The notes beneath the pieces are model-generated. The model ran no database searches. It was given only the letters and a program-made list of their open reading frames with translations, and was not told where the DNA came from. Positions 49,186-56,808 of a DNA stretch of 64,000 nt are shown here, piece by piece; position 1 is the first letter of the stretch; each line of letters opens with the position of its first letter. The DNA lies in the NCBI GenBank assembly GCA_934692625.1, contig CAKUUC010000013.1:8774-72773 (forward strand). The letters run 5' to 3'. A program made the translations under genes and the position numbers. The stretch is from an uncultured Candidatus Melainabacteria bacterium (GTDB lineage Bacteria; Cyanobacteriota; Vampirovibrionia; Gastranaerophilales; Gastranaerophilaceae).

Positions 49186-50856
49186 ATGTCATTAAATAGT
49201 TTATTAGGCGGTGGGAGAAGAAGAGATATTTATGTTTCAGTATCACCGGCTTGCGGGCTAGAAGTTTTGGAAGTTGATAATTCCGGAGTAATAAGAACTT
49301 ATGCACAAGCACCATTAGATTATAATGATGCGGCAAGAGAAATCGCAAGTTATGATACGTTTAAAACCTCCTTAATTGATCTTTTACAAAGTAGGAATAT
49401 TGACCCTTCAAAAATAAATGTTCATTTGAACTTACCAACAGTTTGGTTTGGTTTGAAAGAAGGCATTCAATTACTACTTGATGATAACGCAATTACAAAC
49501 ATTGTTACAGGAGAGTTGGAACAATCTTATGTATTCAAAAGAAAGACTCCATTGCCATATTGGTTCGATGCGCAAGTTTCTGATAAATTGGATTCTCGTG
49601 ATGTCTTTTATACAGCAGTACAACAAGAAGTAATTGCAGAAATTAGCGAAATCTTAACTTCAATCGGTGCTGTTCTTGTAAGCGTTGGTTGTTCAATGTT
49701 TGCTGATTTGAAAGGTTTGTATGTAACCGGTTTAGCAAGAGAGCAAATGGAAACAGATGATTGCTCTTGGACATTGATGATTATTAATAATAGCGGTTTC
49801 CAACTATTGAGTTTACAAGGCAAAAAACTTCTTGAATATTATGAAGAACCAATGCCGTTGAAATCATTTGAAGGTGAAGAAGTTTATACAGAAATCGAAA
49901 ATGCTGCACAAATTGCATTGATGAGTTCTCCTTCAAGTTCTTTGGTTATTGTTTCAGAAACAAATTTAGTTTCTGCTGAATTATTGAGAGAAAGATTACA
50001 ATTTAGCGGACAAACTATTGCGGTTGAAGATAACCAATATAGAAAAGAACCTTTGGCTGATTTTGGCTTGAACGTTCTTCCTGATGACCAAGTAAAAGTT
50101 TCATTGAGTGCTTACGGTTCTACTGCACCTTCAGGATTGATTAATCAAGATGTAAACTTCTTGGGTGCCGGAGATAAACCGGTAGAAGTTGCCACAATTT
50201 TTGGAATTACGCCACAAGTTGCAACTATAATTTCATTGATATTGTTGGTAATTGTTGGTGGTATTTTATATTTCAGTGCCGGTGCGACTGAAAAAATGTT
50301 AAATGATGTTCAAGCAAAAAGTGCTGAAATTGATACTCAAATTTCTGCAATAGATGAACAAATTAACCAAAAACAATCTGGTTCAGAAGGAAAAACTGCT
50401 TTTGATCCGGTTGAAGAAATTGCCAGAACTTTGAAAAATAACAGAACAAAAATCATGGCTTATGCGGCTTTGGGTGAATCAGTTCCGAAAACCCTTTATT
50501 TGACTTATTTTATTACCGGAGATGACGGTTTGATTGCAATTAAAGGTTGCGCGAATACTGTTGAAGATGTTTATGTATTTTTCAAGAATTTGAAGGATTC
50601 ATTGGTTGATTCAAATCTTCGAGTAAGTAATTTGGGTTTGAGATCAGGCTCTTTAGACAAAGTCGTAAATGATACAATTTCACCGTATGACAGTGCTCCG
50701 TATATTTTTGAAATTACCAATATGACAGATTCACAAATGCAATCATTTATGGATAAGTTGACGAATACAACTTCTACTACAACAAGTGAAAATGGTGATC
50801 AAAATAGCGGTGATAACGCTCAACAAAATCAACAAAATACGGAAAATAAACAATAA
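49186..50856 (+). CDS. Type IV pilus assembly protein, PilM-like with PilN-like C-terminus
   Basis: The 556 residues seem to join two pilus alignment proteins. Residues 1-~330 resemble the actin-like PilM (IYVSVSPACGLEVLEVDN; VQQEVIAEISEILTSIGAVLVSVG; DDCSWTLMIINNSGFQLLSL). A single membrane helix follows (VATIISLILLVIVGGILYF, near 350), then a coiled coil and a PilN-like ferredoxin fold (about 440-520). The C-terminus is Gln/Asn-rich. In most bacteria PilM and PilN are separate. A PilO-like gene comes next, so this is the inner-membrane platform for the prepilins seen elsewhere. GAAAAGG precedes the ATG. Confidence 0.72.
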   Translation: MSLNSLLGGGRRRDIYVSVSPACGLEVLEVDNSGVIRTYAQAPLDYNDAAREIASYDTFKTSLIDLLQSRNIDPSKINVHLNLPTVWFGLKEGIQLLLDDNAITNIVTGELEQSYVFKRKTPLPYWFDAQVSDKLDSRDVFYTAVQQEVIAEISEILTSIGAVLVSVGCSMFADLKGLYVTGLAREQMETDDCSWTLMIINNSGFQLLSLQGKKLLEYYEEPMPLKSFEGEEVYTEIENAAQIALMSSPSSSLVIVSETNLVSAELLRERLQFSGQTIAVEDNQYRKEPLADFGLNVLPDDQVKVSLSAYGSTAPSGLINQDVNFLGAGDKPVEVATIFGITPQVATIISLILLVIVGGILYFSAGATEKMLNDVQAKSAEIDTQISAIDEQINQKQSGSEGKTAFDPVEEIARTLKNNRTKIMAYAALGESVPKTLYLTYFITGDDGLIAIKGCANTVEDVYVFFKNLKDSLVDSNLRVSNLGLRSGSLDKVVNDTISPYDSAPYIFEITNMTDSQMQSFMDKLTNTTSTTTSENGDQNSGDNAQQNQQNTENKQ

Positions 50857-50881
50857 GGTGTAAGTATTAAAAGGATACAAT

Positions 50882-51475
50882 ATGGATAATAAACAACTTC
50901 AACAATTTATGATACCGATAGTGCTGTTATTTCTTTTGTTAGTAGTAACCGGCTTGTATTTGCCAAAAGTTATCGGTAATTTGAATAATTACAGAATTGT
51001 GAATAACGATATAAAAACAAAAAACGAAACTCTACAACAGAAGCAAGAACAGTTAGATAAGTTGAACGCTTCTGCTGCAGAGATAATTCAAAAAGAAAAT
51101 GATGCTTCAAAATCTGAAAAACCTTTCTATAAACCTATTATGGCAGGTTTTGATTCAGAAGCGGCTATTGCCGGTGAATTTTCTGAAATTTTGCAATTGG
51201 TTAGAGCAAATCAAATCAAAATTCGTTCTATCAAGTATGAATATGATAAAGATGTTACTGATGATGCTTTTGCTCAGAATGCAGGTGATCAGTACAATGT
51301 TGCTCGTTTAAATATTGAAATGATTGCAAATTATTCTAATTATGACAATTTCTTGAAAGAAATGTACAAACATGACCACTTCTTAGATATTCAACAAATT
51401 GAAATTGTACCTTACAAGAAAAATAAAAAAGTATTGTTAATTAACTGCAAAGTTAAACTATACGCTAAAAAGTAG
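50882..51475 (+). CDS. PilO-like pilus assembly protein
   Basis: The 197 residues have an N-terminal membrane helix (FMIPIVLLFLLLVVTGLYLP, about 9-28), a coiled coil with a KNETLQQKQEQLDKL pattern (about 45-75), and a periplasmic alpha/beta domain with a C-terminal LLINCKVKLYAKK strand, the layout of PilO. AAAGGA precedes the ATG, 25 bases after the PilM/N gene. Together they would align the pilus motor with the outer-membrane pore. Sequence similarity to PilO is weak; context carries much of the call. Confidence 0.65.
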   Translation: MDNKQLQQFMIPIVLLFLLLVVTGLYLPKVIGNLNNYRIVNNDIKTKNETLQQKQEQLDKLNASAAEIIQKENDASKSEKPFYKPIMAGFDSEAAIAGEFSEILQLVRANQIKIRSIKYEYDKDVTDDAFAQNAGDQYNVARLNIEMIANYSNYDNFLKEMYKHDHFLDIQQIEIVPYKKNKKVLLINCKVKLYAKK

Positions 51476-52336
51476 TTAATTCAATTGTGAATAATTTATA
51501 GAAAATATTGTATTTTTAGAATTTACACAAATATTACAAAAGTTCGTTTCAAGCGAACTTTTTTTATTGTAGTCATTGAATGTACTACCGCTTCGCCCTC
51601 TGTAATCATTTGCAAGGAATGGACAGGTGTAAACCCCTGTAGTTGTGAGTGTTCTGCCATTTACGCAATCAAGTTTTTCAGTATTTTTGCAAGTTTTAAT
51701 TTCTTCAAATGGTGCATTTTTATCGTAATACGGTACAATTTGGATATTTTTTTCATCTAAATTATAGTTGTTCTTTTTAAAAATTTTTGAAAATTCTGTG
51801 TAAATTTCATTTTCAGAGAGTTTGAAATAATTTGTAACTGTAATAATTGGTGTAAAATCATATTTGAGCAGATGTTTCAGCGCAAATATTGCATGTCGGT
51901 ATGCTCCACGATATCTTATAGTATCATTTTGCATCTCGTCATAATGGTCAAGGCTGATTTTGAAAAATATTTGATAATCTGATTCATTTTCAACTTTTTT
52001 CAAAAAACGGGCTTTCTTTTCATTTATAAATGAACCGTTTGTGCAGATACAGACATTTGTTTTTTCTAAACATAATCTCAAAATTGCATTGAAATCAGGG
52101 TGTGTCATGGGTTCTGCACCGGTTAAATATATGCAGTTCAGGTCTTCATTTTTTGTGTCATTTAATGCAGTTTTTATAATGTCAATTTTTATAAAATCTT
52201 CAACTTTTTTATATTTTGGAAAATCTATGTAGCAGTGATTGCAGTGCATATTGCAATATTTTGCTGTCATTTCTATGAATAAGTTTTTTAATTCCTTCAT
52301 TGATACAACTTCTGCTTGGTATGTGTTCAGACTCAT
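51476..52336 (-). CDS. Radical SAM protein with C-terminal Cys cluster
   Basis: The 286 residues carry the radical SAM motif CNMHCNHC (CxxxCxxC, near 27-34) and downstream core features (YLTGAEPMTHPDF near 70; CICTNGSF near 96; ISLDHYDEMQND near 129). The C-terminus has further Cys (CKNTEKLDC, YTCPFLAND, NFCNICVNSK), resembling a SPASM/twitch auxiliary cluster. Targets of such enzymes are often peptides or sugars. No precursor peptide is evident. GAAAGGAG precedes the ATG. It converges with the PilO-like gene. Confidence 0.85.
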   Translation of the reverse strand: MSLNTYQAEVVSMKELKNLFIEMTAKYCNMHCNHCYIDFPKYKKVEDFIKIDIIKTALNDTKNEDLNCIYLTGAEPMTHPDFNAILRLCLEKTNVCICTNGSFINEKKARFLKKVENESDYQIFFKISLDHYDEMQNDTIRYRGAYRHAIFALKHLLKYDFTPIITVTNYFKLSENEIYTEFSKIFKKNNYNLDEKNIQIVPYYDKNAPFEEIKTCKNTEKLDCVNGRTLTTTGVYTCPFLANDYRGRSGSTFNDYNKKSSLETNFCNICVNSKNTIFSINYSQLN

Positions 52337-52450
52337 TTTGATTGCTCTCCTTTCGATATAATCATGTTATATATTTGAAAGTTAAAATAAATTATCCACC
52401 ATGGTAAAAATTTTTGTGACAATTTGTATAATATATGGTAATATTCATAT

Positions 52451-53161
52451 ATGGTTAAAATTCTGGATTGTACAACAAGAGATGGTGGTTACAAAGATAA
52501 TTGGGAATATTCTGATGAATATATTTCCTCACATATCGAATTTTTGAATGCTAATGGTGTTAAATATTACGAAATCGGATATCGAAACTATTTAGAAACA
52601 GAAGGAAAAGGACGATTTTATCGCTGTATGCCTGATGTTACAAAGCCGTTTGTTGAGTTGGAAAAAGATTTGTTAATTGGGGTTATGACTGATGTAAAAA
52701 GATACAATCCTGACGATTTTGTCAGACAAAGTGATGACACAATTGATTTTGTTAGAATTGCAGCACACCCTGATAAAGTTCAAAATGCGTTAGAAATTGC
52801 GGGTGACTTGTTCGATAAAGGGTACAAAGTTTTTGTTCAATTGATGGACGTTACAAATATTGATGCTGACGGATATTTATATCTTTATATGTGGGATAGA
52901 AAGAATATTTTGGAAAGTTTGTACTTCGCTGACAGTTACAGTGTTTTAAAACCTTCTGAAATCGCTCAATATTATAATAAATTTAAAATTTTAGGCTATA
53001 AAAATATAAGTTTTCATGCGCATAACAATCAAAAATATGCATTAGAAAATTCTTTAGCCGCAATAAATTTGGGTGCTTATTCTGTTGATGTTACTCGAGA
53101 TGGAGTTGGGCGCAACGGTGGTAATCTTGACATTTCTCAACTTTTTGAAAATCTTAAATAA
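52451..53161 (+). CDS. HMGL-like (DRE-TIM) aldolase/carboxyltransferase-fold protein
   Basis: The 236-residue TIM barrel begins LDCTTRDGGYKDNW (5-18), where DCTTRDGG is the metal-binding signature, and has FHAHNNQKYALENS (near 195) with the paired His ligands. VDVTRDGVGRNGGN closes the site. It is like 4-hydroxy-2-oxovalerate aldolases but lacks their C-terminal lid domain (usual length ~340). The product may be a sugar acid or similar. TAATAT lies six bases before the ATG with no ribosome site. The substrate is unknown. Confidence 0.8.
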   Translation: MVKILDCTTRDGGYKDNWEYSDEYISSHIEFLNANGVKYYEIGYRNYLETEGKGRFYRCMPDVTKPFVELEKDLLIGVMTDVKRYNPDDFVRQSDDTIDFVRIAAHPDKVQNALEIAGDLFDKGYKVFVQLMDVTNIDADGYLYLYMWDRKNILESLYFADSYSVLKPSEIAQYYNKFKILGYKNISFHAHNNQKYALENSLAAINLGAYSVDVTRDGVGRNGGNLDISQLFENLK

Positions 53162-53548
53162 TTAATTGAGAAATTTTTTGTAAATGCTACTATCAGCATT
53201 TCTGATTGTTGGTTTTGGAATAAATTCAACTCCATATTGCTTAGCGATACGTTCAATTTGAGGTGATGCAGAAACAATGATTATTTTAGAATTTTTGTAT
53301 TCTTTATAGGTTTTTATTTGGTAAACGAGCCATTCTCCTGCATATTTGGGTAGAAAATCACTTTCCATTTGCAAATCTGTAAAAATAGCAGTGTATGGCA
53401 AGTCAATATTGGCTTCAATGTGTGCTAAACCCTCTTTTGCGCTATATGCTGTTTCAATTTCTGTTTCAGGAAGATTTAGGTATTCAATATTGTTTTGATG
53501 AAATCTAACCCACCCTGGGACATCATCAACTAATAAAATTTTATTCAT
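53162..53548 (-). CDS. Stand-alone receiver domain protein
   Basis: The 128 residues are a single CheY-like domain: VDDVPGW (Asp pair at 8-9), the phospho-Asp in AIFTDLQME (near 57), SAS (near 103) and the conserved Lys in FIPKPT (near 113). There is no output domain; it would pass its signal by binding a partner. No kinase is adjacent. It converges with the DRE-TIM gene, their ends touching. Confidence 0.88.
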   Translation of the reverse strand: MNKILLVDDVPGWVRFHQNNIEYLNLPETEIETAYSAKEGLAHIEANIDLPYTAIFTDLQMESDFLPKYAGEWLVYQIKTYKEYKNSKIIIVSASPQIERIAKQYGVEFIPKPTIRNADSSIYKKFLN

Positions 53549-53648
53549 AATACCTTTAGTTTACACAAAAACCATAAATATTTCTACCGTGTCGGGGAAG
53601 TGTATATTTTTATAATGTTTATAAAATTTATTTTGGGAGGTTTGTTTG

Positions 53649-54125
53649 ATGACCAGAATGAAAATATTGATTGCAATTTTTGGTGTGATGTTTGGTATTG
53701 TTGCGACGTATTCTGAAACTCCGAAAGAGGCTATGGAATTTTTTGTAAAATATACAGATTTTGCCAATTCTTATGATGATAATTTGCTTGACATGTATTC
53801 TCCGAATGCAAAAATTATTCGAGAGGTTGTGAAACCTACTGGTGAAGTTGTTGAGGTGGTTGTTCCTACTAAAAGATATTTTAAAGAATTGAAAATAGGA
53901 CAAAAAACTGCTAAACTTAGAAGGTACAAAAATAAATACAGAAATATTATTGCTCAAAAAACTCCACAAGGGGTGAAAATTACAGCAGAAAGACAACCAT
54001 CAAAGGAAACTTATTGGTTAAAAATGTATCAAATTGTACAAGATACCGATTCCGGTTTGAAAATTACTGAAGAAATGATGCAAACGAAAGTTCAAGCGTT
54101 TTTAAAACAAAAGGAAAATAATTAA
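53649..54125 (+). CDS. Small exported hypothetical protein
   Basis: The 158-residue protein has a signal peptide (MTRMKILIAIFGVMFGIVAT, cut near 22). The mature part resembles a cystatin/NTF2-type fold: TPKEAMEFFVKYTDFANSYDDNLLDMYSPNAKI (helix then strand), then alternating strands. No active site is evident. GGGAGG lies eight bases before the ATG; a TTG one codon upstream is less likely. aroC starts two bases after the stop, so co-transcription is expected. Confidence 0.72.
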   Translation: MTRMKILIAIFGVMFGIVATYSETPKEAMEFFVKYTDFANSYDDNLLDMYSPNAKIIREVVKPTGEVVEVVVPTKRYFKELKIGQKTAKLRRYKNKYRNIIAQKTPQGVKITAERQPSKETYWLKMYQIVQDTDSGLKITEEMMQTKVQAFLKQKENN

Positions 54126-54127
54126 AG

Positions 54128-55183
54128 ATGAATAAATTTAGATTTTTAACAGCAGGAGAAAGTCACGGAAAATGCCTAACCGCAATAATAGAAGGATTGC
54201 CGGCAGGGATAAATATTGATGTTGATTTTATAAATAGTGAACTGAAACGCCGTCAACAAGGTTATGGACGTGGCGAGAGAATGAAAATTGAAACCGATAC
54301 TGTAGAAATAACATCAGGTGTCAGATTTGGTAAAACTTTAGGTTCGCCTGTTACTCTTGTTGTGAAAAATCGAGATTTTGATTCTTGGCAAAAAGTTATG
54401 AGTGTTGCCCCTGAGGATATTACAGATGAAAAGAAATTTTCTACGTACCGCCCTGGGCATGCTGATTATGCAGGGAGTGTAAAGTATGGGCAACATGATT
54501 TGCGCAATATTCTGGAACGCTCAAGTGCCAGAAAAACAGCAATTGAGGTTGCTGTAGGTGCTGTTGCAAAATTGTTATTAAAAGAGTTGGAAATTACCGG
54601 AGAATCAAAAGTTCTTCAAATCGGTTCTGCGTGTTGTCCAGCCAATTTTAGTGACGAAGTTGATATTATGCGAGGAAAAGGTGACACAATTGGCGGAAAA
54701 TTTGTTGTTACATATTCTAATTTACCTGTCGGTTTAGGTTCACATGTTCATTGGGATAGGGGAATTGATGGGCGCATAGCACAAGCGGTTATGAGTATTC
54801 CTGCGGTAAAAGTCGTTGAAATCGGGACTAATCCACTCGGATATCAAGGTTCACAATATCATGATGAAATGTTTGCGGATAATGGGGAAATTGTGCGTAA
54901 AACAAATCATGCAGGTGGTATTGAAGGTGGAATGACAAATGGTGAGGATTTGGTTGTTTATGGGGTTATGAAACCAATTCCGACAATGCGAACACCATTA
55001 AAAACAGTTGATTCTGAAACTATGGAACAGACAGAAGCGCATTTTGAACGTTCGGATGTTTGTGCGGTTGAGGCGTGTTCTGTTGTTGCAGAAGCACGTG
55101 TTGCGTGGATTTTGGCAGATGAAATTTTGCTAAAATATGGTGGAGATTGCGCTGACGAATTAAAACGTCATTATTATTCGTAA
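54128..55183 (+). CDS. aroC: Chorismate synthase
   Basis: The 351-residue enzyme makes chorismate from EPSP using reduced FMN. The signatures TAGESHGKCLTAIIEGLPAG (8-27), RRQQGYGRGERMKIETD (near 41), YRPGHADYAG (near 111), LERSSARKTAIEVAVGA (near 130) and the C-terminal RTPLKTVD are present. AAAGGA lies in the end of the preceding gene. It is followed by a repeat-dense region with no further aromatic pathway gene. Confidence 0.97.
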   Translation: MNKFRFLTAGESHGKCLTAIIEGLPAGINIDVDFINSELKRRQQGYGRGERMKIETDTVEITSGVRFGKTLGSPVTLVVKNRDFDSWQKVMSVAPEDITDEKKFSTYRPGHADYAGSVKYGQHDLRNILERSSARKTAIEVAVGAVAKLLLKELEITGESKVLQIGSACCPANFSDEVDIMRGKGDTIGGKFVVTYSNLPVGLGSHVHWDRGIDGRIAQAVMSIPAVKVVEIGTNPLGYQGSQYHDEMFADNGEIVRKTNHAGGIEGGMTNGEDLVVYGVMKPIPTMRTPLKTVDSETMEQTEAHFERSDVCAVEACSVVAEARVAWILADEILLKYGGDCADELKRHYYS

Positions 55184-55213
55184 ATTCTACTGACAAAAGT
55201 CTGTCTTTGAATA

Positions 55214-55380
55214 GTATGTCGGCGTGTCACGCCGACGGCAATAATTTACTAGGCACACCAAATAGTCACTCTGAACTTGATTCAGAGTCTGTTTCAATAT
55301 CAATTGTGCCATTTGGAAAGTAGGTCGGCGTTGCCACGCCGACAGCGTTAATTTACGTGTCAGGCGGTGCCTGACCTACG
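55214..55380. repeat. Repeat cluster: type D hairpin, type B palindrome, type D pair
   Basis: ATGTCGGCGTGTCACGCCGA forms a tight hairpin (55214-55237). A spacer with CTAGGCACACCAAATA leads to a type B unit (55265-55291). Then GTCGGCGTTGCCACGCCGAC, a TTAATTTACGT linker and GTCAGGCGGTGCCTGAC (55321-55380) follow. The hairpin nearest aroC may also terminate its transcript. No ORF is present in 55184-55616. Confidence 0.7.
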
Positions 55381-55390
55381 TTGTATAATG

Positions 55391-55512
55391 TTCCCTGAAT
55401 AACAAGAAAATTTATTTGCTCATTGCATTCGCAAAAATTTTCTAAGTTTTCAGAATGACAAAAACCTTGCTAGGCGCACCAAATAGTCACTCTGAACTTG
55501 ATTCAGAGTCTG
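55391..55512. repeat. Repeat cluster: divergent type C then type B
   Basis: CCTGAATAA ... TTCAGAATGAC surround an AGAAAATTT/AAATTTTCT interior unlike the standard type C. AAAACCTTGCTAGGCGCACC, the recurrent spacer, follows, then GTCACTCTGAA/TTCAGAGTCTG (55486-55512). Confidence 0.7.
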
Positions 55513-55562
55513 TTTTTATGTGGATTATTGAACGAGTATTTATTTCAAAATATTTCCAAACG

Positions 55563-55610
55563 TTACAAAATGTAAATTTAAGTTTAAGTCCTCAAGACCA
55601 TTGATATAAT
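55563..55610 (+). promoter_or_regulatory. Prepilin leader promoter, copy 2
   Basis: TTACA-AAA-TGTAA (55563-55575) is a perfect inverted repeat. TTTAAG (55583-55588), 16 bases, TATAAT (55605-55610). The operator start and the TATAAT start are 42 bases apart, exactly as in copies 1 and 3. Confidence 0.65.
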
Positions 55611-55615
55611 TGCTT

Positions 55616-55670
55616 TATGGTATGGTATGGTATGGTATGGTATGGTATGGTATGGTATGGTATGGTATGG
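55616..55670 (+). repeat. TATGG tandem repeat, copy 2 (11 perfect units)
   Basis: Eleven uninterrupted TATGG units are followed by TGGGGCGGTG. A perfect pentanucleotide tract of this length is prone to slippage. It starts at the predicted transcription start. Confidence 0.95.
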
Positions 55671-55706
55671 TGGGGCGGTGTACTTATGGGTAAAAATGCT
55701 CCATAA
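55617..55706 (+). CDS. Putative leaderless leader peptide, copy 2 (29 residues)
   Basis: From the first ATG of the tract the frame gives three MVWYG units, MVWWG, then GVLMGKNAP and TAA at 55704-55706. The end matches copies 1 and 3. The tract is 30 bases longer than theirs, so frame is kept. One unit more or less would move the ribosome into a frame running to 55827 or to another stop. The prepilin ATG lies 213 bases downstream. Translation is not proven. Confidence 0.4.
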   Translation: MVWYGMVWYGMVWYGMVWWGGVLMGKNAP

Positions 55707-55763
55707 TATAAATATGATATTGAACATATTGAAATTTAAAACCAGCAAAATCAACGAAAAAAA

Positions 55764-55881
55764 CAGATTCCGGATCGGAGTCCGGAATGACTATTCGGTG
55801 GGCTTACCAAGTGTTTTGTCATTCTGAAAAGATTAAAAATCAAGCAATTTCAATTGCGTAGATTTTATCTTATTCAGAATC
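55764..55881. repeat. Repeat cluster: type A then type C, inverted
   Basis: CAGATTCCGGATCGGAGTCC (55764 on) is the reverse of the unit at 186-213. After a spacer with GGTGGGCTTACCAAGTG, the reverse of the common linker, a type C palindrome runs from 55818 to 55881. It lies in the 5' leader of the prepilin gene at 55920. Confidence 0.8.
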
Positions 55882-55919
55882 TGTTTATAGATATTACAAA
55901 TAAAAGGAGTATTAAAAAC

Positions 55920-56630
55920 ATGAAAAAAGCGTTTACTTTGGCGGAAGTACTGATAACATTAGGCATCGTTGGAGCTATTGCTGCACTTACCCTGCCAAGT
56001 TTAATTACAAATTATAAGGTAAAAGTTTTGGAGGCTCGATTTAAAGAGGCTGATGCCCTTATCTCGCAAGCACTTTTAAAAACCGCTAACGAAGCAGGTT
56101 ATGATTCGATTCAAAGTTTTAATATTCCTTGGAGTGAATTTAATAATACTAACTATACTGAATTAAAAAGACAAGTAGATGTAATGAATGAAATCTGGCC
56201 AAAGCAATTTAAAGGCATAGAACCAATAAATTTTTATAATTTTTACCCTAATAAAACCTGCAAAGATATGACAGGGCAAGTTGATGGTGGAAACAAATAT
56301 TGTTGGGGTGGTTATCAGTTGCCTAATGGAATGATAGTTGGTAAATTAAGTGCTGCGCATAGTGGGACGAATTATCCTGGAATTGTACAAGTTTTCTTTG
56401 ATACCAATGGCCCACAAGGGCCAAACCGTTGGGGGCATGATATTTTTATTTATCTTTCAGATATAACTTATAATGCTAGAAGCAGTTGTAATCCTTCAAT
56501 TCCGATTTCAACCGGTCATTATTATTGTTATTATTATGCTCATAATAATATAAATACAGCAGATAAAAATAAGCCGTATTGGGATATGTTATTTAAGCCG
56601 TTGAGTTATTGGCAGAAGAGTGATAAATAA
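55920..56630 (+). CDS. Prepilin-like protein
   Basis: The 236-residue protein starts MKKAFTLAEVLITLGIVG: a four-residue leader cut before Phe by prepilin peptidase, then the hydrophobic assembly helix. It is a close paralogue of 31964-32692 (LITNYKVKVLEARFKEADAL; FFDTNGPQGPNRWGHD; YYYAHNNINTADKNKPYWDM). AAAGGAG precedes the ATG. An upstream in-frame extension runs into the palindrome and is not part of the gene. Expression probably depends on the TATGG leader, about 300 bases upstream. The Tyr- and Cys-rich globular head suggests surface exposure. Confidence 0.9.
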   Translation: MKKAFTLAEVLITLGIVGAIAALTLPSLITNYKVKVLEARFKEADALISQALLKTANEAGYDSIQSFNIPWSEFNNTNYTELKRQVDVMNEIWPKQFKGIEPINFYNFYPNKTCKDMTGQVDGGNKYCWGGYQLPNGMIVGKLSAAHSGTNYPGIVQVFFDTNGPQGPNRWGHDIFIYLSDITYNARSSCNPSIPISTGHYYCYYYAHNNINTADKNKPYWDMLFKPLSYWQKSDK

Positions 56631-56636
56631 TTAACA

Positions 56637-56700
56637 GATTCTGAATAAGATAAAATCAACGCAATTAAAATTGCTTGATTTTTAATCTTTTCAGAATGAC
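56637..56700. repeat. Long dispersed palindrome (type C)
   Basis: This is nearly identical to 28383-28447 and 31785-31848. It begins seven bases after the prepilin stop, so prepilin 55920 has a type C element on both sides. Confidence 0.8.
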
Positions 56701-56808
56701 ATCATTTAAACCAGTTGGACAGTTATCTGCGGAGAGTTCTTAAACTTATCAAAAATTTACATAACAACATTGAAAAACCTCTAAGTCCTGAACTATAATA
56801 AATCTGTT

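Noticed and set aside
55214..55237. GTCGGCG hairpin as a plain terminator of aroC
   Set aside because: No T run follows, and the same hairpin recurs elsewhere as part of the dispersed repeat. A terminating effect is possible but not supported.
55627..55827. Open frame of 66 codons with MVWYG repeats
   Set aside because: It starts at an internal ATG of the TATGG tract and runs through repeats in a frame not conserved in the other two leaders. The frame from the first ATG is the better candidate.
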